Shown: one piece after another, positions 37,416-50,432 of the stretch
How positions within the stretch are numbered: the first letter of the stretch is position 1
Layout: every line of letters begins with the position of its first letter
Assembly (NCBI RefSeq): GCF_021130785.1
Contig: NC_060215.1
Span: forward strand, 116,274,501-116,338,500
Origin: Homalodisca vitripennis
Lineage: Eukaryota > Arthropoda > Insecta > Hemiptera > Cicadellidae
Length of the DNA stretch: 64,000 nt
Reading direction: 5' to 3'
The notes under the pieces: model-generated
Told to the model about the DNA's origin: nothing
What the model saw: the letters and a program-made list of their open reading frames with translations, nothing else
The model's database searches: none
Translations under genes and position numbers: made by a program

Positions 37416-37796
37416 CCAACTGTTACGAGAGTGGTAGAATTTTTCAACTATCACTGAAGACGCTGGCAGATCTAGCATCATATTACAGCAGCAAGCTAAT
37501 TATAGCTGCATTTAGAAACACATAAGAGCAGCAGGTGACTGATTTCTCTGAGTACTGAACGAAGATCCCCTCGATACCTCCAAGCAGACCGTAGCTTACA
37601 TCTTAAAGCACAAATGTACGGTCGTGGAAGGATAAATCCGGACAAATGAAGTAAAGTAAATAGGATACGTCTATTACTATTATGCCATTTAATGGGGTGA
37701 GTATAATTGTTATACAATATTAAAATTAAGTCCTTCTTAAAAAACAACAGCACTTGTGGGTTGGCTCTTATAATATAAATACATATATTCGTATAA

Positions 37797-37807
37797 TATA
37801 TATATAG

Positions 37808-37866
<59 letters not shown>
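37797..37866. repeat. (AT)n microsatellite
   Basis: A run of AT dinucleotides of about 70 bases with a few GTA/GATA interruptions at the edges. It creates two spurious minus-strand frames of Ile-Tyr repeats (37496-37903 and 37768-37974). Confidence 0.97.
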
Positions 37867-37872
<6 letters not shown>

Positions 37873-38879
37873 ATATGATATCGATATTAATATCAATGTA
37901 CAATCTTCACTAGACCTATTGAAATACTTTGTTGGACTTTTTGAAGGATACAAATATTTCCTCCCCCTTTTCAAAGTGGGGTAGAGGGCAGTAACTTTAC
38001 ATTTTAAAATTGGAAACCTCTATCTTGTGGTATGTAATTTTAAAGGTTTATTCAATAAAAACACAATGACAACATCTCTACGACGATCCTAGCAAAGGTT
38101 ATTGGCAAATAATCCCTTACATCGTAATACCATCTAGAAAAAGACACTTCTTACCAAAATTATGCTGTCTTTAAATTAACTTAATGTACGTTTTTTTAGT
38201 ATAGAAGTTTACCTTGCTTAAGGTGTTTACAGACTACTTTGATTAATGTTTCCAATTATAAAGTGATATATAATAATTGATCAGATCAAAATAAATGAAA
38301 CTTTTGCTATCCACTTTAGTTCTATATTTATCATGTGTCGCTATGTTCGTATTATACTTAAAACTCTTAAAGCAAGAGGTATTTGTTACACGTATAATTG
38401 AAATGTAACAGTTGGGTTGAAGAGGTATAAAATCTGCATAGTTCTCTATTCAGTATAGGTTTGATGTAAACAGTCTATTCATAGTTTCCATCCATAATAC
38501 ATGTAACGGTGCAGAGTAAAAACTTATCTATTTACATATTAAAAGGATTCAATAGTCCACAAAAACTAAGTTTTTAAGCTCTAGAAATATTACAATTTTA
38601 CAGGAATCTTCTCATGGCACGATATATATTCCAATTTTTCAGCTGGAGAAAATCAATTTTTAAGAACACAGGAAGAAACAAACAAAGATTTCTAGACTTT
38701 GCAGTACACGTAAAAGTGTTACCCAAGTTCATGGAGGACTTTAAACCAGTTCTGAAGCAGCTGGGCTACATAAATTGAAGATATAAGGTTTTCTTACAGT
38801 GCTCACGTCTATAAACTTAGTGGTGGAAAACATTCTCTGTTCGTGATTGGCTTCCTATGACGTTCATTTTAGTGTTCAT

Positions 38880-39295
38880 CTACATCAGTAGGATTCATTT
38901 CTGGCTGTTTTATACCCGATGTGTCACAACAAAACTGATGTGTCACTTAAATCGGGGCAACCCTAAGGGTTTCCTGAAGTGACACTTCACTAATTTCAAG
39001 TGTTGAGATATTGAGATGCAAAGGTAGATCGATAGGTGTACTCTAATGCGGGGAATGGCTTTTGGAGGTGGTGGGTCTACCATAGACATAGGGCGTGCCA
39101 CCCCACCTGCTTTGACTAGTGAGGCTGATGCAAAGATTGCTTCCTCTTCTTCTAACGATACATGACTGATTAAGTCCTTCGCCAAGGATCTCGACAGGAG
39201 GTGACCCCTACCCCAAACCTTAACCATATAGAATATCCAGTGACTCCAGAACCAGCGCTAAGGTCCTTATAAGACTAAGAGGAATTTCTCAGCTT
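38880..39295. repeat. Dispersed repeat family B, copy 1
   Basis: It shares ordered blocks with 58920-59345: GGTTCATTTCT/GATTCATTTCT, GGACAACCCTA/GGGCAACCCTA, GTCACTAA/TTCACTAA, TGTTGAGATATTG, GGATCTCGACAGGAG, GAATATCC(A/T)GT and AAGGTCCTT. The 94-codon minus-strand frame 38943-39227 lies inside and is not conserved in the other copy. The type of element is unknown. Confidence 0.6.
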
Positions 39296-39644
39296 CTTGT
39301 TGTATGAGAACAAAAAATGGTCATTTAGAATCCATCCTAAACCATACAGTTAGAAAAGAGTGCAAACATTGAGATTTCTGAGTAACCAAGACTGATCGGC
39401 AAGGAAGTGTTGGCGTAAATCATTGTACCACTTATGCCAGGGACTTCAGATGAAGCCCCTTGTTGGAGGACATATATAACTCGTTGTGTAAAATCCACTT
39501 AGAGTATTAATAAAAGGCACGTTGAATTTTATATGCAATATGTATCTTAGTGTAGCGAAAAATGAGATATTTTTAGAAAGAGTAAAATGTTTTCAAATAA
39601 TTTTGACTTAACTTAGATATTAACGCGTCATTTATCTCTTTTAG

Positions 39645-39849
39645 TGAGCATTCCAGGCGGGGCGACGTTACTCCAAGGAACACTGGAAACCTGAGAAGTT
39701 ACTGCGCATGTTGCGCAGCTTTCTTTAAACTTGCCAACACTTGCATAAGAAATTCTATAGAACATTCAGATGTTCATGTTAACACTGTTCCTCGTAACTT
39801 CAGTGTTGAAGGTGATATGGATATATCCACGAACAGCAAGATAGGATAG
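39645..39849 (+). CDS. Candidate secreted cysteine-containing protein, exon 2
   Basis: Joined to exon 1 in phase, this exon completes a serine codon and reads on for 67 codons to TAG at 39847. The predicted mature part starts SEHSRRGDVTPRNTG, with a dibasic RR as in prohormones, then RSYCACCAAFFKLANTCIRN (C-x-C-C-x9-C), VHVNTVPRNFSVEGDMDI (an NFS glycosylation site) and ends TNSKIG. An alternative donor exists at GAAG|GTGATA, so the true C-terminus may differ. I do not recognise the family. The CxCC...C start and beta-rich tail are faintly like the insect secreted DUF4773 domain, but that is a guess. A short secreted peptide or prohormone is the other option. Confidence 0.45.
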
Positions 39850-39954
39850 AGTGCAGATGATCAGATTTCTAAAATGATCATGATAGACTTCGATATGAAA
39901 GGGTTAATTTCGCCGTTCACGTTACAGTTTCAAAAAATGATCCAATTTGGAAGT

Positions 39955-39960
39955 AATAAA
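39955..39960 (+). promoter_or_regulatory. Polyadenylation signal AATAAA
   Basis: AATAAA lies 105 bases after the exon 2 stop, a normal 3' UTR length. In AT-rich DNA the hexamer alone is weak evidence. Confidence 0.3.
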
Positions 39961-42552
39961 CAAGTAGTAGGGCTGCCAAATATAATTATGCGCAGTGAGG
40001 GGATATTTTCATAATATTTTTGAAAACTTTGGAACAGCGGGACAAAATAAAACGGTACATCGGGGTATGGAAAAAACGAAACGAAAGAGATTACGCAGAA
40101 ATGTCATATTGTCAAGGCGTACTGTCAGTACTATTAATATAGGACTCCAAAATCAATAAGGTTATTACAAGAACCAAGAAAACCCCATATACCAAGTTTC
40201 GATTCTTTAAGACCTTTCTATCGGATATTATTGCAGACGAGCAGACAGACGGAGGGAATGACCCTCAATATTTTGACCTCAGCATCAGTAGGATTCTACC
40301 TAGGAATAATGTCCAAGATTCAAGGTTCCAGGATCTTACTATCAAGAATTATTACACAGACGTACGGTTGGAAATTTCTAGGACCTTTCTATCAAGATTT
40401 GATATCTTTTAATCCTAGATTTATAAGGGATTGAATTTAGTAAAGGCAGTAGAGGACTTTTGGTTTTCATTTTGTCGCTCTAGATTGATCCCTTTTTAAA
40501 AATTTGCATAAAATGTTGTGGACTGCCCAGGTAGAGTAATTTACCGAGACGGGCTTTATCCAACTGTCTTAGTGTTGAAGCAGAATGTTTAAATTTCACT
40601 TCGCTGTTAATATCAGTTTTCCAGCTAACACTCCTCTTGTATGGAATCTGGTACTCCTGTATGTATGGATCAACTAAACGAAGCAGGGTCTAGAGATGCA
40701 GATTTAGTCTTATGACTTACATCTTACGTTTAACTGAATAGTTGTGGATATGGCAATCAACCTTTTTCTCGTAAAAGCCAACACTCTCATTACCTCTGGT
40801 TTTGAATTGACATGTGTCTAACTTCAACCGAATGTCTTGCTGAAAGTTACGTGCTGTTCTAAAACAACGAAAAGCCATTTATACATAATTTTATTTAACA
40901 CGATTAAATACCCATATTTATTGTTTTAGCTTAAACATCACACTATAACTAAACACCAAATCTGTGGTTTAGGTTAACCTTCGGATAACCTTAGGAAATA
41001 AACGGATTTTAAAATGTATAATTTTTTAATATACTTTTTACATTAAATAATATACGAACTTAAAACTATTATTACTGAAAAGATATATATACATCTAGTG
41101 TGTTAAGTAAAAATAAAGTTTTCCAATGTCTGGGTAATTTTTTTATACTATTTATTGCTCGTATTGCTGTTTAAAAATGACACATTTCTTATTATCAGTG
41201 AACACCGCACTGTCATGCAGTCTGCTAATAGACAGCAAACACACTTTATTATGTACTGGATTATGTTCAATAATGCTTTGTAAGCTTTGTATGTGCAGCT
41301 ACATACAGCTTAACTTTGAAGCTGGCATACTTTTGATGCTTCTTGCATACATACACGGACAATTATGATTGGTACATGTGACCGCTAAATCAGTAAATAT
41401 TCATGTGTTGCCGTAGCAGTGCTATTTACATACTGCAATGACTTTACTGGATTAAATGAATAATTAATAATATTAGTTTGAATCGTCACCACTAATTCTC
41501 TTAGGTAGATATTTCTTATTCCCACTTAAAACAATTCACATCATGATATTACATTGCAGCTGCTCTGCAATGACATTTTCACATTGTAATAAGGTTCATT
41601 CTTCGTCATGATTACGGCGAAAATTCCATCTTAAAACTGCCAAAATCTTACCAAGTTCCAAATAAAACCTTTTACAGAAGCACAAAACATCTGTTATATA
41701 TTATTTTTTACGATAGCGATACAATTTAAAATTGTGAAAAATGCAATAAAGATATTATTATTAAATATGCTGATGTTGCATAGTGGGAAATCTATCATAA
41801 GAAGTTGGCATTTACTACGAGTACATATGACAGTGCCAAGAAATGCATTTCCATTACTACATATTTTTGTTCATAATCAGTAATGTTCTTACCATATTTT
41901 ATTAAATATAGTATTAGTCTAACATTTATTTACAACGTTTGGGTCTCCTTTACATCGATTTTAGGCATAGATATTTTAAATAAATAAACAGACATGTAGT
42001 TTTGATATCCTCCTGTATTGAAAAAATACAATCTATAGATTGAATAAAACTCCTAATGTGTGTTAGAAACTTCACATCAGTTATGGATCTGTAAAACTTT
42101 TACAAAATGTTATGCTTACGTTTATCATGTCTTTTTACAATATAACTATTTAGGGGTATCTTAAATAAAAAAATATTTCTTTGAAGAACATACACGTCTA
42201 TACATACCTGCAAAATCCAGACAGACACTACAATAAATTGTATCCTTTTTAATTTTAATTTCTCAGTTTTGCTTATTTAAATAATAATTATATAAGCACG
42301 GGGTGCGGATGTGTTTCGGGACGTATTTGCTGTAACGATTTCGTTTGATCTGATCTCCTTTTATATATTTCATTTCGGTTCCTGCTGACTACAGATGAAT
42401 CTGCTAAATAAAAATAAAATCAAACACTAGTACATAATCTCACACACGATAAACAATACATAGCCACGATTACGAGACATATCGTAAAGGCGTATACGAA
42501 GTGCATCGTATGCTACCAGTTTAGTTATGATAGCGTAAGAAATCATAACGTG
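39961..42552. other. AT-rich DNA, no supported gene
   Basis: The region 40160-40440 contains GCAGACAGACGG-type sequence of old interspersed repeats; the 67-codon frame there is not a gene. Other frames (41177-41368) lack support. Confidence 0.4.
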
Positions 42553-42586
42553 ATTGTTCCACTACCAGCAAATGTAGTGGAACAAT
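42553..42586. repeat. Perfect 13-bp inverted repeat
   Basis: ATTGTTCCACTAC, loop CAGCAAAT, then GTAGTGGAACAAT. The stem is short and its function unknown. Confidence 0.85.
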
Positions 42587-44054
42587 TGTTAACTTTATTA
42601 GAACACGAGTTAACTACCTCCTCTCTATCTAAACTAAGTAGGTTGGAAGTTATTTTGCATTCAAATAGTGTTAAAATTTAATCTTAACCTATAAACCTTA
42701 AAAAGAGCTCATTTGAATTTTATACTGCATATGAGTAGTAAAGATATTGTTGGTTTTGGCACAATCAACTTTTACAACAAAGCTTTTATGGAAATAAGCT
42801 TTATGAACGACGATTATAAACAGTAATGCTGTTCGTAAAATACAAGTACAATTAATAGTTATAATTGCAGTTCGTGATTAGTTGTTGATTGTAATCAGTA
42901 TGTACAATTAGTAGCTGTAACCTTCTCTAACTTTATTATCGAATATATAGGTGAAAATTATTCTTTTACCAACAGTCTAGGTAGAAACTGCCTTAGTAAA
43001 AGTTCGTTAGCTTTGTATTTATGCTACTCCTGTGAATCTGGTGAGTTTAATGCTACGTTGGAACTTTTACTCTTGTTACTTATTTGGGTACTTTTACTTT
43101 ATAACAATACAAATTTATATGTATTTTACTAAATTTGCGAAAAAAAATTTAAATAGAAGAGTATATTAAGTAAAATCTTAAGGTAATAGCCCCTATAACA
43201 CAAAGTTTTCTACGCCACAAAACATGGCCGGTCATTCTGTTCTACTTGTATGATTATTTTTAAAGTGATGGATATATATATTGTGAAAACAATACGCTGG
43301 ACTTACTTAGTTATTAAATGGTGGCCGTTGTGTTATCTGTATTTGCTTTTTCGTTTGAAGAAACCACAGTCCTCTCAGAGTTGGACATAAACAGATATTG
43401 AATGCTGGGGTTGTTCTTTTGTAAAGCATTTTTATTTGCGTTTATCAAATATTGTTTTATCCAATAATAATAGACACTTGATTTATTTCTTAAAAACCGC
43501 ATTATCTACAAAATTCTGTTTTTTTTTCATCTCATGCGTCATCATTTTGTTGTTATTATGTATATATTTTGTTTCTTTTTGTTTTTGTTTTAGATATGAC
43601 CAATTAATTGTTATCACCCCATTTACAAAGAGAGCAGGTAGTTTTTAAATTGAATCCACAAACAAGTCACATTAGAAGTAATTTTCTATCGCTATATAAT
43701 AGGGTTTTCAAATTTTGAATTCGTTCAAAGAAGAATAGGCGGGGACCTGGTATAACGCAGGTGTTTATTTGTACGGTTTTGGATTGTAATGATCGCATGC
43801 GTAACAGCTGGAGAGGATGAAAAAGGAGATATGTACTCACTGACAGATTCTACCCAAACTTTACTCCAAAATGTAAATTTATTGAACTGACAACATACAT
43901 ACTGTTTAATTACCTATCCTTTATTAGTTCTTTTTTATTTTCTTATATTCTATTTATAAATTTCACAGAGCATGGGTATCTTCTTCGGTGAACAGACTAA
44001 CCTCAAAACAATCAACCAAGGAACACCCAAATGGTGCTTTTAAACAATTAATTC
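42587..44054. other. AT-rich DNA, no supported gene
   Basis: A minus-strand frame at 43314-43502 ends in a somewhat protein-like stretch (SNSERTVVSSNEKANTDNTT) but has no good acceptor upstream. The opposite-strand frame 43436-43648 is noise. Confidence 0.3.
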
Positions 44055-44265
44055 ACACCGAGCTAGATACGGTCGAACGTGGCTGCTCCTTGAACGGGCA
44101 ATCACTGAAGGATCGCTGATCACTATCTTTGCAACCAGCCCGTCTGCTCAGCCATTGGTGGTGGTTCGGAAGGCACCTTAGTCCCAAAGTTAACTTTTAG
44201 CGAGGGCTTCTTAGTCCTAACCTTACCTGGGAAAATGATGCGTTCTTTACCTTTTTTTTATTTGG
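44055..44265 (+). mobile_element. SINE-like repeat family C, copy 1
   Basis: It shares with 51107-51300 the blocks TTCGGAAG, CCTTA(G)..CCCAA(A)GTTAA, AGAGGGCTTCTTAG/CGAGGGCTTCTTAG, CCTAAC and ACCTGG(G/T)AAAAT, each copy ending in a T-rich/A-poor tail. The part CTTGAACGGGCAATCACTG corresponds to GGATGGGTGACCG of copy 2, a sequence like the internal control region of 5S rRNA genes. Classification as a pol III-derived SINE is inference. Confidence 0.55.
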
Positions 44266-45329
44266 GCTAAACGTCTTTTTATCAAGTGATTAGGAGTCCT
44301 AAGAGGTATCATGTAAGTGGCGCAGTCGAACTTTCATGCACTTCACTTTGCATCTCAAAATGATGCAAAAGCTTTTTACATTATGAAACCCTTTAGAATT
44401 ACTAAACTATTCCATAAAGCTAAAAATACCTAATGGATTTCGTAAGATTATGTGAACAAAAGTGTACCGAGGGGGGCGTTGCTGTGAGAAAGGGCGATCC
44501 GTTATCACCTTGAGGGTGCTTTTGAAGGCCGAGTCCTAGGATAAAAAGAAATTACAATAACAAACTGTTGAGGGTGCTTTGAAATATTTATAACTAACGT
44601 TTCTATTCAATACATTTGCTTATGATCTCAGTCTCTTGTTTGCGGAATGAAATTACGAGTTGTTTGAAGACAACATTACGAGACAACATACGGGAGGTGT
44701 TGTATTGACTTGCCTTTATTGGAATGTGTATTAGTTTGTCTTCGTTATGGGCGGCTCGTTGTCATTTTTTTACAGGGAGCACTAGGGTGCAGCTAAATTT
44801 AATTGGACCTTCAAAGTTATAAATGAAAGAATGTGCAGACCAGAACTAGGACTAGGGATTAGGACTCATAGGGAATTTTCAATTCTATTTATATTTTTCC
44901 ATTTACAATTCATAATTATGATATATTTTATATAATATTATAATAGTTATTACTCATAATAGTATAACTTATTTATGAAATCACTGATACGAGTAGTGTT
45001 CATACGAACACATGCAATGTTGTAGTCCTTAATTTTAAAATCCGTTACACCATCAGTTAAAAAACATAAAAGCCACAATAATAATTAAAAAGAAAAGGGC
45101 ATGGAAAAATAAGCAGACAATCTCCAGCACTGAATGCACTGGAATGAACTTTGTGTGTGTATAGAATGACGGTATATAGTATTTTTTTCATATAACTGAT
45201 TGTTATCTCAAAAACCTGTAAAATTTCTGTCTGTCTGTACCCACGATATTTCGAAAACGACCAGTTCGACCTATAACTTTAAAATGTTCATGAGTGTACG
45301 ATCTGATTTCTTTATCATGTCACTAGGTT
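44266..45329. other. AT-rich DNA, nothing recognised
   Basis: No supported features. The words CTGTCTGTCTG and ACGATATTTCGAAAACGA near 45220-45260 suggest that repeat family A may extend this far left. Confidence 0.4.
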
Positions 45330-45800
45330 CGATGATGGTGCATGTCATCGGATAATCCATGGAATTTGGCTGAGCGTTAGCGAATATTTGACATTGGTCT
45401 TACGGGTAACCATGATTGCAATAAGAAATTAGGGGAATAAATATATTCGTACACAATCTAAATACAACCACACGAGATTCAAACATGTGACATTTTAACA
45501 AATGTAGCCTAACTATCCCAACACATACAACATCATTTTATAGTGTCTTAGTGTTTATACTTTTATTGTTTAAAACTGATATAAAACCCAACTAAATGAA
45601 AAAAATGTAATGTATAATTTGAGAAGACATATCAAGAATGAGTTCTAATGTAGACTTCAAATTTTACATGAAACTTCATTTCTAGAATGATAAGTTCTAT
45701 GTTGCGTCATTTTGTGTCATATTCTTTTTTATACGGTTATCTCTCTGTCTATCTATTCTCAAGGACATATTTAGAATGAAATAAACTATAGATTTGAAAT
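45330..45800 (+). repeat. Dispersed repeat family A, copy 2
   Basis: It aligns with 40-390 (same orientation) and with the arms of the copy at 30850-31300: TTTGGCTGAGCGTTAG, GTAACCATGAT, TAGCCTAACTATCCCAACAC, AAAACCCAACTAAATGAAAA and ACTTCATTTCTAGAAT occur in order. Confidence 0.6.
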
Positions 45801-46669
45801 GCTTGCAATTTCAACGAAATCTGTTACAACAGTTTTATTAGTTTTCGTTCTAGGTTATATACAATTGATTTACATCCCTGAACCTTATTGCCAAATCCGC
45901 TCATATTCAAGATTTATATTACATGATCTACTGCCGTTGCCTAATTCCCAAATTGAGTACATTAAAAACAGAATCAGAATGAGACAGCAGTAGTTAGACG
46001 GTTACTCGTAATTGTTATAAGAGTAGTATTACAATAAAAACGTTCAAAGTAACTGTTAGCTTCTAAAAAAATGTTAAATGTGAAGGTAAATAATGTATTT
46101 CTTTACCAGGCGATGGCAAACCCCCAGGCTGGTTTGACAGTTATGACAATACTAGATTGTTTCGTATCATTATCTACCTAATCTTTGAATCACTTTTATC
46201 TTACAAATTACTCACCCGTGATAGAAAATAATAGTGTTTTTATTTTATAAAAATATTAAACATGTAATTTTGTGCGTGTATTACATTATAAGATATATAA
46301 TTAAAGATATACATTTTAACATATCTGATATCAAATAAAATTTTTGTCGCTAAGTCTTGCTTTCTTCAGATGCTCAACAAGACCTATTAAAGAATTTTGA
46401 GTTGTAGTATTTTTGTGTTTTATAAACTGAATGGACAAAAGTAACAAAGGCATGGTGTTTGGAGTTGTTACTTGAAAGTACCAAAGATTGTTTATGTCAC
46501 CATCTAATTTAATAAATTGAATTGAATACAATAACTCAACCTAAAGTACCTACAAAAGTTTCGGGCACGATTTTGAAACAGATATAGAAGACTATCCATT
46601 ATGTTTCTTACCAAAATGTTTATAGGCCATTAAACAGAGTATGTATGTTTAGCTTTCAAATTTACAAGG
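45801..46669. other. AT-rich DNA, no supported gene
   Basis: The frames 45799-45993 (plus) and 46331-46531 (minus) have no recognisable features. Confidence 0.4.
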
Positions 46670-47194
46670 CTAGAACATACGATCCTGTGTTTTTAAACAG
46701 ACTGTAATGGAATAATATAAAAAAAAGTTATAAACATTCCTTAGGATTGGTTTAATGAAAATGTCATCTGTCACATTACCTTCTGTTGTGAAATTGTGAC
46801 ACTGCAATCGTAGTATGATTAAAATAGCGTTGAGTATATCTGTTTCCGTCACTTTACACGCTTTTAAAGATAAAATGTAAATTCTCAGAGTCATTTGAGT
46901 TAGTGTTATGAAACTTGCATTATCACTTCGCGTTGTCAGTACTGGCGTGATAAGCCGTGTCAAACTTAACAGCTCGGTGTTAGTCAGCAATGTTAAATTT
47001 ATTTTAAGGCAATTAATTAAGCCACTTATTTATTTATCCAACATTTCAAAAATGAAATCGAAAATGATGGCTTTGGTTGTTTTACCTAAGATATTATCGT
47101 ATAACTTTACGCCACACTTTAAACTCAACAGTTTTACTTTAAACCCCTTTATAGGAGGTCCTTTTGTTACCTCCTCGCCTGTCACAGGAACCAA
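46670..47194 (-). pseudogene. Unrecognised minus-strand frame, one in-frame stop
   Basis: On the minus strand a single frame is open from 47194 to the stop at 46670, about 175 codons, broken only by TAA at 47030-47032. The upstream part contains TGEEVTKGPPIKGFKVKLLS; the downstream part contains LLTNTELLSLTRLITPVLTT and SLKACKVTETDILNAILIIL. In DNA this AT-rich such a run is unusual, and the residue mix is protein-like with alternating hydrophobic positions. I do not recognise the family. It could be a decayed cellular exon, an old inserted sequence, or chance. A 96-codon plus-strand frame (46908-47198) overlaps and is shorter, so I prefer the minus strand. Confidence 0.28.
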
Positions 47195-50100
47195 TTAAAA
47201 GAGGTTTCATTAATTATTATCAGTTACCAGTTAGTTTTTATTATCAGATCGGATATTTATATAAATTTCTACCTGATTATATTAAAAATAACATTGTTTC
47301 TCTTATATCATAACGGATTCGATAAGATTACAGGACTAAGATTGTTGTAGGAAACCGGAATAATGTAGAACAAGATGGATAGCAAATTTAGCATCAATTA
47401 TGTTATTTTAACACTATATTAGGTGTCTGATATATAAAAGAACTTGTTTTTCCACTCAAGTAATAAAAATATGACAATTTACGAATATATAATCCAAGTT
47501 ATGAATTGGGATTAAGGTTTTATGTGTCTAAGTTTGAACTAATGTGACTTTAACTAAAAAATAACCAACCTTTTTAACTATATATATATAAAACAATAGA
47601 ATAATTATAATGAATTTATGTTAAAAAACTGTTAAAGGTAATTTTCTTGGCTTGATCATCAAAAACAGATTTCCAGTATTATATTCACACCCACATATTC
47701 ACCAATTCATTAATATCGTTGTAAAAACTACTTTAAAGTAAAATATTTTAAGCAACTAGTGTTCGTATAAGTTTTAATTTATATAATTTATATCTTACTA
47801 AAAGTTTTACATACTTAAATAGTTACAACCTCATTTGTTATGGTGACTAATTAATTAATATACTCCTAATATACATATAGGCACTGCACCTATATGATGT
47901 AGTTAGTATAATAATAACATTTAACCAACATAATGGTGTATAGTAACACTAATAATTTACTGATTTACTATGGATTTCGCCAGACCTAACTATCATCAAT
48001 TTATCTATTACATCATTAGGTCAAGTATTAATAAGGCGGTTTTATACCCATTAACTTCAATACAATTTATTCTATTTCGTTACCTGGGACTACCTACTTT
48101 TTGAACCGATGGGTAGTATTTTCAAAAATTATTATCAAAAGGCATTTTACTTTAAATGTTATACCTAATTAGACAGAATCTCCTCTGTCGCTCTAGTTTT
48201 TAACCCAAAACTAAAATGAGGGAATTTGGTTACAACGTATGAGGTACTTCGGTGATTTTTACCTAAGCCTAAGTCATATAAACTTTATTATCCTATCGAA
48301 CATTATCTTTAGTCGCAACTGACTGAACTATAACTTTTACGCCGTATACTAGAAATGTTTATATCATTTCGAAATTATACATTTTAAGCTGGAAACAGTT
48401 CTAAGATCAGTCAGTTAAAATGAGTTCACGATAGGCTATGGTAACGAAGGTAATACAACTTCACAATGATTGTGACTACTGGTCTTTCTGTGTGAAATTC
48501 AGGTTTTATTGTTTGTTTTCAGACGTAATACCTCACGGTTCTGACAGGATATATTCTTTGCACCGAGCTAAAATCTTTGCAATCTTTAAAGTACCACAAT
48601 AAGTTTTCAATAAAATATTATCTATGGGTAAAGTGAATTCAGGATAGTATTTTCTTTATGTGTCATGATATTTTTGACTTGAAGAAAATTTCGTAGATGA
48701 CCCTCATACTAGAGGAATCACCAGTCCTCTCGAGAAGGGGACAGTACAAGTTTTTGAAACATGCATCGATGGCAAAATATCGATGCACACATATCAAAAT
48801 ATGCCAATAAATATAAAATCATAGAAAACAAGTGTGTGCCAACAAATAAAGTCCACTAATATGAAAGATCGTCATCGAATAACAATATGTTAGTGTGCCG
48901 CAAGTTCGACTACAGTGTGGCACGCCAGGGAGCGAATTGTGGCACGTCTTTCACTACGAAAACCGGTTCAAAGTCCATAGCTGACAAGTTGTCCAGCGAT
49001 TACCATTCAAGGCAATCACCACCCATTTCCTCGATTTCTCTTATCTTTAGTGTTACCAATTAACAGTTCCGTGCACTGAACTATTCTCTTGTATTTGTGC
49101 TGGCGTTACTGTATATGGGTAAAAGAATGATTTTTAATTTCTCAGTAAGGTTTCATATTTTTATTGAAATTGTGTCCTATTTTTCACACTGTTTATCAAT
49201 ATTTATATTTATAATCATCATATGGTACTATTTTCAGACAACAATACGAAAAGAAGAAAGCTGCAGGGAAGACTAATGTTCAAAAGTATAGAATCCATAG
49301 ATTACAATCACTTATCATAGGAACTTATGTAAACTACTAAGCCTACATATCCATAAACCTTACTCCACCAGATTACTTTACTCTCATCAACCTTGACTTC
49401 TTAATTAAAGAAGAGCTTAGCAAAATGTGTGTTTTGTTATCGCGGAATTAATAACTGACAGTAATGCGTAAGGCATCTATAATCTACCTATACTATGCTC
49501 ATATTACATAGGTGGATATAGAGTTGTTAGTCTTTACAGATAAAGTGTCAATCCAGTTTTTTGTCATCTTGATTAGGATTTGTGTAACTGGTAATAAGTC
49601 CACTCCCTTATAATACAAAAGTTTATAGGCAAGCTTCGGGGGAAAAGACAAGAAATGGCTCAAGGATAGTTAAACCATAGTTCCACCAGGACTTAGGGGG
49701 AAATGTGTTATAGAATGGGAGAAGCGTCGGTTGGTACTAAGATTTGTTCACACAACGGGAACCGATTTGGAAAATGGGAACATTTCTATATTCTTCAGAA
49801 TGTCTATGTCTATGTTCTTCAGAAGAGGAAACCCTCTTTCTAGTTAAGCTTTCAGAACGATGTCCACTAATAAAATACACCGCGTTGGAACCGTTGGATT
49901 CTAATTCTTCAACATTATACGTTATAAAACCACCGAGTTCAGAGCATTGCATGCATTGGACAAGGCGACTTTGTCCATTTTATCCAGACATCTATTATAC
50001 ACATCTGATACAAATCTGACTAAAAATTAAATATAGTCAGATGTAAGAAAGGATTTGCCACTTCTGTTAGAAGCCGTGTAGGCCATTAAGAAATTGGGTA

Positions 50101-50252
50101 AGGTAAAGGTTTCCTCGCGTTGTTAAGGAAAATATTTCTTAATTTCATTACATTTTAACTCATTGATCAGTCGCACTCGTTATGAATTATGAATTTACTC
50201 GCCTGCAGATCAAGCGGGACTGTCAGCAACAGCCTATTCCACCTCAATACAA
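47195..50252. other. AT-rich DNA, no supported gene
   Basis: A short inverted repeat (TGCATCGAT/ATCGATGCA) lies near 48763-48788. GTGTGCCGCAAG and GTGTGGCACGCC near 48890-48930 are weakly reminiscent of hAT-type repeat ends. At 49737-50019 both strands are open (71 and 91 codons); neither shows a domain. Confidence 0.35.
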
Positions 50253-50432
50253 TAGGAGTTTGCTAATCACAACCCCAATCTCTATTTCATCTGGAACATT
50301 ATTTGCAGGAGCCAACCTGCAGTCTGTGTAGCATTTTCGTTAGATGTTGTTGGATTCAAGATTTTGAGATTGATCATTAGTTACACAAGAGATAAATTAT
50401 TCAACATATATTATAATTGGAGACACAGAAAA
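50253..50432 (+). other. Possible exon-like open stretch (weak)
   Basis: A frame opens after TAG near 50250 and runs 60 codons without ATG to AAAAG followed by GTGAGC, a fair donor. It contains LYFIWNIICRSQPAVC and FNIYYNWRHRK. The acceptor context (CAATACAATAG) is weak. It may equally be part of an old repeat. Confidence 0.15.

Larger units (their letters stand above)
36201..39644 (+). other. Putative 3.4-kb intron of the candidate gene
   Basis: It starts GTCAGT and ends ATTTATCTCTTTTAG, a strong pyrimidine tract, with a branch-point-like TATTAAC about 25 bases upstream of the AG. Inside are a short nested palindrome (37381-37415), an (AT)n tract (37797-37866) and dispersed repeat B (38880-39295). 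No other convincing exon was seen, but a skipped one cannot be excluded. Confidence 0.4.

Noticed and set aside
37496..37974. Minus-strand frames of 135 and 68 codons
   Set aside because: They are driven by the (AT)n microsatellite; no domain is visible outside it.
49737..50019. Opposed frames of 71 and 91 codons
   Set aside because: The minus-strand reading looks somewhat protein-like (GSNAVYFISGHRSESLTRKR), but neither strand has a splice context or recognisable domain.
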